Of a stretch of DNA of 13,759 nt, positions 6,419 through 12,506 are shown in pieces. The notes under the pieces are model-generated. The model was not told the origin of the DNA. It ran no database searches and saw nothing but the letters and a program-made list of their open reading frames with translations. The stretch covers positions 1 to 13,759 of the forward strand of contig URDW01000042.1 of the NCBI GenBank assembly GCA_900546735.1. Direction: 5' to 3'. Source of the stretch: an uncultured Oscillospiraceae bacterium (GTDB lineage Bacteria; Bacillota; Clostridia; Oscillospirales; Acutalibacteraceae). The translations under genes were made by a program, and so were the position numbers. Position 1 is the stretch's first letter, and every line of letters begins with the position of its first letter.

Positions 6419-6744
6419 TAGAGTCCGGCGTAAAATTCCTGGCTCTTTTGCGCCGTGTTTTCACAGTAGTTTAAAATGGTGTGCATTTTTTTCATGGCCA
6501 GGCGCAGGTGTTGGTTCACGGTGGGCTGCGAAAGCCCCAGAAACCGCGCGGCCTGGTACTGCGACATGTTTTTGAAAACGACCAGGTAAATACATTCCTG
6601 CTGGCGTTTGGTCAGCTCATTTTTTATGATTTGCTGCAGCGTCGGGTCGAGCACACGCTGCCGAAAATCACTGTGCCAGTCCAGTGTTTTGCCGTATGCC
6701 TGCAGGCTTTCATTCTCCAGCGCAATGTCGTAGGCGGTGTTCAT
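6418..6744 (-). CDS. Sigma-70 region 4-like helix-turn-helix protein
   Basis: This 108-aa protein has a C-terminal helix-turn-helix of sigma region 4 type (about 44-87): LTKRQQECIYLVVF, then SQYQAARFLGLSQPTVNQHL as the two DNA-contact helices, then RLAMKKMH. Sigma region 2, needed for a full sigma factor, is absent. The N-terminal 40 residues are acidic and helical. It could be a small regulator that binds DNA directly or modulates RNA polymerase. Such sigma-4-like proteins are common in Firmicute integrative elements and phages. Its ATG overlaps the stop of the upstream 70-aa gene (ATGA at 6741-6744) and has only a weak GGTGAC ribosome binding site, indicating translational coupling. No integrase or conjugation gene is near. 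Confidence 0.85.
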   Translation of the reverse strand: MNTAYDIALENESLQAYGKTLDWHSDFRQRVLDPTLQQIIKNELTKRQQECIYLVVFKNMSQYQAARFLGLSQPTVNQHLRLAMKKMHTILNYCENTAQKSQEFYAGL

Positions 6745-6953
6745 GCCCGGTCACCGTCGTCGTAATAGCCTTCCAGCATTCGCCAGGTGCGGCGGCATTC
6801 CAGCGCCATGTCATAGTAAATGCGGATCTTTTTGCGCAGCCGAAACAGGTCTTCGCCGCTGTAAACAACCAAAAGCGGCCGCAGCCCTTCAATTTTGGCG
6901 CTCAGCAGTTCGTACTGCTTTTTGTACTCTTTTGCAAGTTCTGTAATCGTCAT
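6741..6953 (-). CDS. Small coiled-coil hypothetical protein, 70 aa
   Basis: This short, charged, helical protein has a pattern I associate with small accessory proteins of clostridial mobile elements: MTITELAKEY at the start, a central LFRLRKKIRIYYDMALECRR helix and a C-terminal GYYDDGD. It has no catalytic motif or membrane segment. The ATG at 6953 follows AGGAAAGGGA by about 9 nt. It overlaps the sigma-like gene by 4 nt, and the two form one operon from the promoter at 7003-7034. Function is unknown. A partner or co-regulator for the sigma-like protein is inferred only from coupling. Confidence 0.8.
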   Translation of the reverse strand: MTITELAKEYKKQYELLSAKIEGLRPLLVVYSGEDLFRLRKKIRIYYDMALECRRTWRMLEGYYDDGDRA

Positions 6954-6975
6954 TTTGGCCCGTCCCTTTCCTGAA

Positions 6976-7001
6976 TTCGGAAGTGAGTGGCAGCTTCCGA
7001 A
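6976..7001 (-). other. 5' leader hairpin of the sigma-like operon
   Basis: A perfect 8-bp inverted repeat, TTCGGAAG (6976-6983) and CTTCCGAA (6994-7001) with a 10-nt loop, begins at the predicted transcription start and ends just before the ribosome binding site. It could stabilise the mRNA 5' end or be a second operator. No T run follows, so it is not a terminator. Confidence 0.6.
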
Positions 7002-7002
7002 C

Positions 7003-7034
7003 TTTATATTAGTAGAACAAATGTTCTATGTCAA
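7003..7034 (-). promoter_or_regulatory. Promoter with a LexA-like palindrome in its spacer
   Basis: On the - strand a perfect -35 TTGACA (complement of 7029-7034), a 17-nt spacer and TAATAT (complement of 7006-7011) form a promoter; a TATAAA (7003-7008) overlaps it. The spacer is almost entirely the palindrome TAGAACA-AA-TGTTCTA (7013-7028), which contains GAAC-N4-GTTC, the Gram-positive LexA (SOS) box core. A bound repressor would occlude polymerase. LexA assignment is inference; another dimeric repressor is possible. Confidence 0.75.
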
Positions 7035-7118
7035 TCTTTGGGGAATATAATGGTACTATGTATGACTTTCTGAAAATATATAAGTGTGAGGGGAATGGGT
7101 GCGTGCACAGAGAAAAAG

Positions 7119-7172
7119 AGTACAAAATTTTTAAAAAAGAAGCTTGACAAACTGTTCAAACTGCTATATAAT
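7119..7172 (+). promoter_or_regulatory. Perfect consensus sigma-A promoter with an A/T-rich upstream element
   Basis: TTGACA (7144-7149), exactly 17 nt, then TATAAT (7167-7172) is a perfect consensus vegetative promoter. It is preceded by an A/T-rich tract from about 7119 resembling an UP element. The predicted start is near 7179. Promoters this strong usually drive stable RNA or highly expressed genes, and no well-initiated gene follows directly. Confidence 0.85.
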
Positions 7173-7178
7173 GCAGAT

Positions 7179-7304
7179 ACGGTACGGATGTGTACCGAAC
7201 AATTTCTTACGCGGAGCCGCAACCGTGTAAGAATTGTCCTCCTACAGTTTGTTATAAACAGAGAGGGGAGCGGGGCTGTGTTAACGGCCCCGCTCTTCTT
7301 TTTT
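7179..7304 (+). ncRNA. Candidate free-standing small RNA, about 126 nt
   Basis: Bounded by a consensus promoter and a strong terminator, this stretch folds by eye into successive hairpins. A is 7180-7185 with 7192-7197 (CGGTAC/GTACCG, loop GGATGT). B is 7199-7237, 15 bp with one bulged T at 7205 and an 8-nt loop at 7215-7222. C is weak, CCTC/GAGG (7238-7241, 7263-7266) with GTTT/AAAC inside. The terminator stem follows. TCCTCCT at 7237-7243 resembles the 16S rRNA anti-Shine-Dalgarno sequence. A frame continuous with alr crosses it but has no ribosome binding site, and alr has its own promoter downstream. It does not resemble 6S, SRP, tmRNA, RNase P or T-box RNAs that I know. Confidence 0.65.
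7268..7304 (+). terminator. Strong terminator of the candidate small RNA
   Basis: A perfect 9-bp GC-rich stem, GAGCGGGGC (7268-7276) with GCCCCGCTC (7287-7295), 10-nt loop, is followed by TTCTTTTTT (7296-7304). Confidence 0.9.
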
Positions 7305-7325
7305 GCAACTTTTTTCTTTTTGGTG

Positions 7326-7379
7326 TTTACACAGCGGCAAAATGGTATTAAAATAAATTACTGGCGCCGGTTGCGGCGC
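7326..7379 (+). promoter_or_regulatory. Promoter of alr with a leader hairpin
   Basis: TTTACA (7326-7331), 17 nt, TAAAAT (7349-7354): each box matches consensus at 5 of 6 positions, start near 7361. The transcript would open with a small hairpin, GCGCC/GGCGC (7364-7368 with 7375-7379). This gives alr its own promoter, separate from the upstream RNA. Confidence 0.7.
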
Positions 7380-7415
7380 GAATGGATTTTTACGCATTTT
7401 GCGATGGGTGATATT

Positions 7416-8573
7416 ATGTCTTTTCATAGAACAGCTGTTCATATTGATCTGGATGCGATCGAACACAATCTGGCCGAGGTGCGCCGCCGGCTGCCGGACG
7501 GTGTGCGTCTGCTGGCGGTCATCAAGGCCGACGCTTACGGCCACGGCGCCGTGCCGCTCGCTTCGTTTTTAAAGGACTCCTGCGACTATTTTGGTGTTGC
7601 TTGTATTGAAGAGGGCATTGAACTGCGCCGCGCCGGTATCGAAAACCCGGTGCTGCTGCTTGGCTACACTGACAATGCTGACATGCCGGCCGCCGTGGAG
7701 TACGGTCTGATCCCGGCAATTTTTACGCTGGACAATGCCCGTGCGCTGTCTGACGCAGCCGCAGGGCAGCACAAGCGCGCTGCCTTTCACTTTGCAGTCG
7801 ATACCGGCATGAGCCGCATCGGTCTGCAGGTCACTGAGGCAGATGCCGACCTTTGTGCCCAGATCGTGCAGCTGCCCGGCATCTATGCCGAGGGCATTTT
7901 TTCGCACTACGCGACGGCTGACGAAAAAGACCTGACCAAGTCGCACGCCCAGACCGAGCGTTTTGTGCAGTTCCTGGCCATGTTAAAAGCGCGCGGCATT
8001 CAGCCAAAAATCGCGCATTTGAGCAATTCGGCCGGTATCATGAACTTTGACGAGCGTTTTCAAATGGTGCGCAGCGGCATTATTACATACGGCCTTTACC
8101 CCAGCGACGAGGTGGATCACACGATTTTGGCTCTGCAGCCCGCCATGCAGTGGACGGCGCGCATTTCCTATGTGAAGCAGCTGCCGCCCGGGCGCGAGGT
8201 CAGCTACGGCGGCACCTATACCACGCCCGGTGAACGGGTGATCGCCACCGTGCCGGTCGGTTATGCCGACGGCTATCCGCGCTGCCTGTCGGGCATTGGC
8301 CGCGTGCTTGTAAACGGGCAGTATGCGCCGATCGTCGGGCGTGTCTGCATGGATCAGTTCATGATCGACGTGACCGGCATCCCGGACGTCTCGGCCGATA
8401 CCGAGGCGGTCCTGATCGGCAAGCAGGGGCAGGCGGCGATCTCTATGGAAGAGGTCGCAAACGCCGCGCACAGCTTTAACTATGAAATGGCCTGCCGCAT
8501 TGCGCGCCGTGTGCCGCGTGTGTATTACCGCCACGGGCAGGAAGTGCAGACGGTGCAGTACCTGCTGGACTGA
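7416..8573 (+). CDS. alr: Alanine racemase
   Basis: This 385-aa, fold-type III PLP enzyme interconverts L- and D-alanine in the cytoplasm, supplying D-alanine for peptidoglycan. The PLP lysine is Lys37 in the signature VIKADAYGHGA. The catalytic tyrosine of the partner subunit is Tyr264 in VSYGGTYT. The C-terminal beta domain includes VPVGYADGYPR and VGRVCMDQFMIDV. Length is normal for the family. The ATG at 7416 has a modest GGGTGA 8 nt upstream. A frame open from 7086 would add about 110 residues with no family match, crossing the small RNA and its terminator, so it was rejected. A second alr for sporulation or catabolism elsewhere in the genome cannot be excluded. Confidence 0.97.
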   Translation: MSFHRTAVHIDLDAIEHNLAEVRRRLPDGVRLLAVIKADAYGHGAVPLASFLKDSCDYFGVACIEEGIELRRAGIENPVLLLGYTDNADMPAAVEYGLIPAIFTLDNARALSDAAAGQHKRAAFHFAVDTGMSRIGLQVTEADADLCAQIVQLPGIYAEGIFSHYATADEKDLTKSHAQTERFVQFLAMLKARGIQPKIAHLSNSAGIMNFDERFQMVRSGIITYGLYPSDEVDHTILALQPAMQWTARISYVKQLPPGREVSYGGTYTTPGERVIATVPVGYADGYPRCLSGIGRVLVNGQYAPIVGRVCMDQFMIDVTGIPDVSADTEAVLIGKQGQAAISMEEVANAAHSFNYEMACRIARRVPRVYYRHGQEVQTVQYLLD

Positions 8574-8601
8574 TTTGTCCAATCGATTTTAATTTAAAAT
8601 G

Positions 8602-8634
8602 AAAAGGCAGCAGCTCACAGGGCTGCTGCCTTTT
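8602..8634. terminator. Bidirectional terminator between alr and the ABC permease
   Basis: A perfect 13-bp stem (AAAAGGCAGCAGC, 8602-8614, with 8622-8634; 7-nt loop) has built-in A and T runs, so it can end both the + strand alr transcript and the - strand ABC operon. It lies 28 nt after alr and 2 nt before the permease stop codon. Confidence 0.92.
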
Positions 8635-8636
8635 GC

Positions 8637-9881
8637 TTATTTGCTGTTTTTCACAGCTTTGATAATGGCGCTGATTTTCGGCGGCGTGCCGTACAGCAGC
8701 ACGCCTACGCGGTAGATTTTTGCCGAAAGCACGCCGATGCCGATGACCGAGGCCACAAGAATGGCGATCGAGATCCAGATCTCGTAGACCGGCACGGTGC
8801 TCATGGCAATGCGCGTAAACATCGCGATCGGAGAGGTAAACGGCACGAACGAGCAGACCTTCATCAATGTGCTGTCCACCGAATCACCGAACATGGCGGT
8901 GATCACCACCACAAAGGCTGCCACAAACAGCAGCGTAAGCGGCATGACGGAGGTGTTGATGTCCTCCAGCTTGGAGGCGGTGGAACCGATCGCACCGTAC
9001 AGAAAAGCGTAAATGAAAAAGCCCAGCACGAAAAAGATCAGCATGTAGGCAAGCAGATCGCCCGGTATGGCAAACAGCGACTGTGCAACGGAATCGCCGC
9101 CCCAGTACGCTTTGTTGGCATTGTAGCACACAAAGGCGCAGCCGAATACGGCCGCCAGCTGAAACAGCCCGGCCATACAGGAAGCAATGACTTTGCCGAA
9201 CATCATGCTGGTCGGCTTGGCGCTGGTGATGAGCAGCTCCATGGCGCGCGAGCTTTTTTCGGTCGCCACGTTCGTGGCCACCATCTGGCCGTACATCATG
9301 ATCAGCATGTAAAGCGCAAAGATCATAATGTAGGTGTAAAAAAAGTTCTGCGTCTGGTCCTTGCCCAGACTTTCGGTCGTGTGCGTGATCTCGGCGGTCA
9401 AAATCTGCTGTGCTGCATCGGCAGAAAGGCCGCCTGTCTGCATGGCCTGCAGGCGGTACAGGTTTTGCAGCACACTGTCGGCTGTAGCCGTTTTTGCGTC
9501 GTACATCGAAAGGTTGTTGACATAGTAGGTGTACTGCATCGGGCTTTCTATGTAAAACGCGCATTCGGCGTCGCCGGAAGTGACAGCACTTTTCAGCGCC
9601 TGTGTGTCGGCTGTGGCGGTCTGCACATCATAGTCCGCAAACGCCGCGGCAAACGCCGCCTGTACCGAAGCGGCTGTGGCGTCGTCTTTGGCCGCCACCA
9701 GCATCACCGTTTTTTCCTGTGTGCCGGTGCTGCCGCTATCCGTTTGCACGGCTGCCGCAATACGCGGAAAGAACATTACGGCGGCAATGGCGACGATCAA
9801 AAACACCGTAATGCCCACAAACGCCTTGTTTTTAAAATAGTATTTCAGTTCAAATTTTAAAATCGTTCCAAACTGGCGCAT
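8637..9881 (-). CDS. ABC-2 type exporter permease (NatB/YhaP-like)
   Basis: This 414-aa membrane subunit has the layout of the ABC2_membrane_3 / NatB group. One N-terminal helix (about 22-42) is followed by a large extracytoplasmic domain (about 43-180), rich in Ala, Thr, Asp and Gln. Five or six membrane helices follow between about 183 and 392. The conserved cytoplasmic segment ATEKSSRAMELLITS (about 210-224) before the third helix is typical of the coupling region facing the ATPase. Its ATG at 9881 is 9 nt after the ATPase stop, and the AGGAGGAG ribosome binding site overlaps that stop. NatAB systems export Na+, but related pairs export peptides or drugs, so the substrate is undetermined. 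Confidence 0.9.
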   Translation of the reverse strand: MRQFGTILKFELKYYFKNKAFVGITVFLIVAIAAVMFFPRIAAAVQTDSGSTGTQEKTVMLVAAKDDATAASVQAAFAAAFADYDVQTATADTQALKSAVTSGDAECAFYIESPMQYTYYVNNLSMYDAKTATADSVLQNLYRLQAMQTGGLSADAAQQILTAEITHTTESLGKDQTQNFFYTYIMIFALYMLIMMYGQMVATNVATEKSSRAMELLITSAKPTSMMFGKVIASCMAGLFQLAAVFGCAFVCYNANKAYWGGDSVAQSLFAIPGDLLAYMLIFFVLGFFIYAFLYGAIGSTASKLEDINTSVMPLTLLFVAAFVVVITAMFGDSVDSTLMKVCSFVPFTSPIAMFTRIAMSTVPVYEIWISIAILVASVIGIGVLSAKIYRVGVLLYGTPPKISAIIKAVKNSK

Positions 9882-9890
9882 GGTCTCCTC

Positions 9891-10781
9891 CTATATCTGC
9901 TCTTTTGTGTACTGCACGAAAATATCGTTTAATGACGGTTCAAATACCTTGATCTCGTCTATGTCAAACTGCTCGGTCAGCGCCTGCATGGTCTGTGCTT
10001 TTTCGTTCGGGTCGCGCAGGGCCAGCAAAAGCGCGCCGTCCTCTGTGCGGCTGCACTGTGCGGCAAATTGCTTTTCGATTTCTGCCGTCTGCAGTGAACG
10101 CACGATCAGTTTGTTGCGCGGGTATGCGCGCTTGATGTCGGCCAGATTTCCGCTCAGAACGACTTTGCCGCCGTTTAAAATGGCGATCTCATCGCAGAAT
10201 TCTTCAATGTAGTTCATCTGGTGGCTGGAAAACAGCACGATCTTGCCCTTTTGGATCTCCTCTTTCACGACGTCCTCCAGCAGCATGGCGTTGACCGGGT
10301 CAAGGCCGGAGAATGGCTCGTCTAAAATGACGATCTGCGGGTCGTGCGCCAGCGCCGTGATCAGCTGGATCTTCTGCTGGTTGCCCTTGGAAAGTGTGTC
10401 CAGCCGTTTGTTTCGGTGCTCCTGCATGCCAAGCTTTTCCAGCCACGCGTCCACGGTGCGCACCGCGTCTTTGTGTTTCATGCCGTTCAGCTCAGCAAAA
10501 TAGGTCAGCTGGTCGATGATTTTCTTTTTCGGGTACAGCCCGCGTTCCTCAGGCAGGTAGCCAAAGCGGATTTTGCTGTAATCGGCCGGTTTGCCGTCCA
10601 GGCAGACCTGTCCGCTGTCGGCGGAAAACACGTTCATCATAATGCGGATGGTCGTTGTTTTGCCGGCGCCGTTTCGCCCAAGCAGGCCAAACGCTTTGCC
10701 GCCTGCGGCACGCAGGCTGATGCCTTTTAACACCTCTTTTTGGCCGAAGCTTTTGTAAATGTCGGTCAGGGTCAGTTCCAT
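9891..10781 (-). CDS. ABC transporter ATP-binding protein (NatA/YhaQ-like)
   Basis: This 296-aa cytoplasmic ATPase powers the adjacent permease. Walker A is GRNGAGKT (35-42), the signature is LSKGNQQK in place of the usual LSGGQ, and Walker B is VILDEPFSGLDP, followed by the switch histidine in FSSHQM. A C-terminal extension (about 220-296) resembles the DUF4162 tail of exporter ATPases. The LSKGNQQK form and this tail are typical of the YhaQ/NatA branch. The ATG at 10781 has GGAGGAG 5 nt upstream. An in-frame extension to 10853 crosses the leader terminator and was rejected. Expression is probably gated by the structured leader immediately upstream. Confidence 0.95.
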   Translation of the reverse strand: MELTLTDIYKSFGQKEVLKGISLRAAGGKAFGLLGRNGAGKTTTIRIMMNVFSADSGQVCLDGKPADYSKIRFGYLPEERGLYPKKKIIDQLTYFAELNGMKHKDAVRTVDAWLEKLGMQEHRNKRLDTLSKGNQQKIQLITALAHDPQIVILDEPFSGLDPVNAMLLEDVVKEEIQKGKIVLFSSHQMNYIEEFCDEIAILNGGKVVLSGNLADIKRAYPRNKLIVRSLQTAEIEKQFAAQCSRTEDGALLLALRDPNEKAQTMQALTEQFDIDEIKVFEPSLNDIFVQYTKEQI

Positions 10782-10795
10782 AAATTCTCCTCCAT

Positions 10796-10821
10796 AAAAA
10801 ATGCGCAGCCGAAGCTGCGCA
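10796..10821 (-). terminator. Leader terminator with a cUUCGg tetraloop
   Basis: On the - strand TGCGCAGC-TTCG-GCTGCGCA (10821-10802) forms a perfect 8-bp stem capped by the ultra-stable C(UUCG)G loop, then six T (10801-10796). The T run ends about 5 nt before the ATPase ribosome binding site, so read-through is required for expression. Confidence 0.88.
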
Positions 10822-10933
10822 CGAAAAACGCAGCCAAGACTCTGTCGCGACACAGTTTTCCCAGGGCAGGAAGTGTCAAGGCATACGTTTTTGCCAAAAG
10901 TATGCCTGTCCGGGAGGTATTCAACTGTGTCGC
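10796..10933 (-). promoter_or_regulatory. Structured 5' leader (candidate riboswitch or attenuator) of the ABC exporter operon
   Basis: Starting near 10933, the transcript opens with an 11-bp perfect closing stem (GCGACACAGTT, 10933-10923, with AACTGTGTCGC, 10857-10847). Inside are a possible TCCC/GGGA helix and an 8-bp hairpin (AGGCATAC 10907-10900 with GTATGCCT 10886-10879, its loop itself TTTT-GGC-AAAA). About 25 nt later comes the terminator (10821-10796). A copy of GCTGCG at 10834-10829 can pair with CGCAGC (10819-10814), the terminator's 5' arm, as a 6-bp antiterminator. No space for another promoter exists between terminator and ribosome binding site. I recognise no known riboswitch class, and the ligand is unknown. 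Confidence 0.72.
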
Positions 10934-10939
10934 AAGTTC

Positions 10940-10968
10940 ATCTTAGCATACCGCGCTTTTGTTGTAAA
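10940..10968 (-). promoter_or_regulatory. Promoter of the ABC exporter leader
   Basis: On the - strand TTTACA (10968-10963), exactly 17 nt, TAAGAT (10945-10940). The predicted start, near 10933, coincides with the first base of the leader's closing stem. Confidence 0.75.
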
Positions 10969-11013
10969 GAATTTTGTTTGGGAAAAGAATAAACAATGTG
11001 TAAAGCGTTTTGC

Positions 11014-11042
11014 AAAAAATGCGCAGCCCTTTTGGGCTGCGC
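11014..11042 (-). terminator. Terminator of the typA-hemW operon
   Basis: A perfect 9-bp GC-rich stem (GCGCAGCCC 11021-11029 with 11034-11042, 4-nt loop) is followed on the - strand by ATTTTTTG (complement of 11013-11020). It lies 25 nt after the 57-aa gene. Confidence 0.9.
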
Positions 11043-11067
11043 CGGTTGCTGTTTTTTACCTTGCTTT

Positions 11068-11241
11068 TTACTGTTCGCCTTCCTGCTGCCAGTCGCGGGC
11101 GGCTTCCACGTTCGTTTCGTCCGGTATCACGCTTTTTGTGATTTGTGTGCGCGCGTCCGGGGCAGTTACGGCGTTTTGCATGAAAAGGCCGTAACGGTTC
11201 AGCACTTTTTCATTGCCTTTTGTGATTTTGTACTTCTTCAT
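11068..11241 (-). CDS. Small protein resembling the clostridial spore-surface DUF3787 family
   Basis: This 57-aa protein begins MKKYKITKGNEK and has the conserved core NRYGLFMQNAVTAP, then DARTQITKSVIPDETNVEAA and a C-terminal RDWQQ. From memory, the QNAVTAPDxRTQIxKSxIPxExxVxxARDW pattern is that of the DUF3787 / CDIF630_02480-like spore surface proteins of Clostridia, which I could not check by search. It has no signal peptide or membrane segment. Its ATG overlaps the upstream stop (ATGA, 11238-11241), so translation is coupled to the 53-aa gene. It is the last gene before the operon terminator. Presence in a housekeeping operon rather than under an obvious sporulation promoter is slightly unexpected. 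Confidence 0.85.
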   Translation of the reverse strand: MKKYKITKGNEKVLNRYGLFMQNAVTAPDARTQITKSVIPDETNVEAARDWQQEGEQ

Positions 11242-11399
11242 TGCGCGCCGTTGCCGCCCTGCAAATTCTGCACCAGCGCCTGCATGTCGGCGACGTTGCT
11301 GATCTGCACGCCGGACTGCATCATAGCCTCCTGCACGGCTTTCGGCAGGGTATTGAAGTAGTTTTTCATTTCATCGGAAAAATTGAACATGTCGGGCAT
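11238..11399 (-). CDS. Small hypothetical protein, 53 aa
   Basis: This short, probably helical cytoplasmic protein contains FNFSDEMKNYFNTLPKAVQE and then SGVQISNVADMQALVQNL. I recall small clostridial proteins of the form NFSDxVKNYFNxLPxxVQExIxQSGVxI, all uncharacterised. The ATG at 11399 has AAAGGAG 8-9 nt upstream. The frame continues open for 147 codons further upstream only as a shadow of hemW. It starts 35 nt after hemW and overlaps the 57-aa gene by 4 nt. Function is unknown. Confidence 0.8.
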   Translation of the reverse strand: MPDMFNFSDEMKNYFNTLPKAVQEAMMQSGVQISNVADMQALVQNLQGGNGAQ

Positions 11400-11434
11400 T
11401 TCAAACACTCCTTTCCGTGTTATTATGCCCGTTT

Positions 11435-12475
11435 TCAGCCGATCCATTCCGCCAGAATGGCATTGGAAATAAGCATGCCTTTTGGCGTAAAATGAACATT
11501 TTTGCCGTTTTCTGCCATAAAACCGTTTTTCAGGTAAAGGCTTATGTTCGCCGGGATCCATTCCCGCGGCACGCCCTGTTTCAGCCGCAGGCCAAGCATC
11601 AGCCGCTCGTCCTCTCCGCCGCCCGGGCCCTCGTCGCACAGGCGCATTTCCTCGTCGTAGTAAAACCGCCGCCCGTGAAGCAGCGAGTGCGCGGTCGGCC
11701 CAAGGCCCAGGTAGTCCTCCAGTGTCCAGTACTTTAAATTGTGGCGGCTTTCCCGGCCGGGGCGTGCAAAGTTGGAAATTTCGTATTGCGCCAGGCCGTG
11801 CGCCTCTAAAAATTCCACGGTCTGCAGGTACATGTCGCACACCGTGTCCTCGTCCGGCAGTGTCAGTTTGCCCTGTTTTTGCAGCTCGTCAAACTTGGTG
11901 CCCGGCTCGATTTTCAGCATGTAGGCACTGACGTGGCAGACGCCAAGACTGTCTATAAATTCGAGCGAGGTCTGCAGGCTTTTAGGCGTTTGCTGCGGAA
12001 TGCCCAGCATCAGGTCCACGCTGATGTTATTTATGCCGGCTTTCTGAAAAAGCCGCACGCCGTCTTCGATCTCTTTTGCGCCTGCCAGCCGGCCAAGCGC
12101 GCGCCGCTCTGCATCTACCGCGCTTTGCAGCCCCAGGGAAATGCGGTTCATGCCCATTTCTGCGTAGCGGGGCGCCAGCGTCTGCAAATTGCTTGCCGGG
12201 TTGCACTCCACCGTGATCTCGCTTTGCGGCAAAATCGAGAACTGCCTTTTCGCGCCGTTTAAAATGTTTTCCAAAATGCCGGCGTCCATGCACGACGGCG
12301 TGCCGCCGCCGAAATAAACGGTGTCAAACGTCAGGCGAGGGTAGTCCTGCATCAGGCGCAAAACGGTTTCGCCGTAGCTTTTGGCGTCGTCCGGTGTTCC
12401 CCGGCCGGAAAAGAAGTCGCAGTACGGGCATTTGGACGCACAAAAGGGGATGTGGATATAAAGCCCGTTTGCCAT
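11435..12475 (-). CDS. hemW: Radical SAM heme chaperone HemW (HemN-like)
   Basis: This 346-aa radical SAM protein opens with LYIHIPFCASKCPYCDF, whose CxxxCxxC (Cys12, Cys16, Cys19) binds the 4Fe-4S cluster. FGGGTPS (about 57-63) is the SAM-contact GGE-like motif, with further family motifs ECNP, NRISLGLQS and DLMLGIPQQT. A HemN C-terminal domain follows. These features fit HemW, a heme-trafficking protein once misnamed oxygen-independent coproporphyrinogen oxidase; true HemN is longer. The ATG at 12475 is preferred (AAAGGGGA 7 nt upstream) over an in-frame GTG two codons earlier. It follows typA by 31 nt in an apparent operon. Confidence 0.93.
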   Translation of the reverse strand: MANGLYIHIPFCASKCPYCDFFSGRGTPDDAKSYGETVLRLMQDYPRLTFDTVYFGGGTPSCMDAGILENILNGAKRQFSILPQSEITVECNPASNLQTLAPRYAEMGMNRISLGLQSAVDAERRALGRLAGAKEIEDGVRLFQKAGINNISVDLMLGIPQQTPKSLQTSLEFIDSLGVCHVSAYMLKIEPGTKFDELQKQGKLTLPDEDTVCDMYLQTVEFLEAHGLAQYEISNFARPGRESRHNLKYWTLEDYLGLGPTAHSLLHGRRFYYDEEMRLCDEGPGGGEDERLMLGLRLKQGVPREWIPANISLYLKNGFMAENGKNVHFTPKGMLISNAILAEWIG

Positions 12476-12506
12476 ATACACATCCCCTTTCGGTTTTTGC
12501 TTTTAT

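Noticed and set aside
7179..7304. Known RNA classes (6S, SRP RNA, tmRNA, T-box) for the pre-alr RNA
   Set aside because: There is no closing 5'-3' stem with central bubble, no SRP GGAAGG-type domain, no tRNA-like ends and no T-box sequence.
7086..7415. 110-residue N-terminal extension of alanine racemase
   Set aside because: It crosses a consensus promoter, hairpins and a strong terminator, has no ribosome binding site, and family members start near the chosen ATG.
9381..9860. 159-aa + strand frame inside the ABC permease gene
   Set aside because: It is the antisense shadow of the membrane protein gene, with no ribosome binding site or domain.
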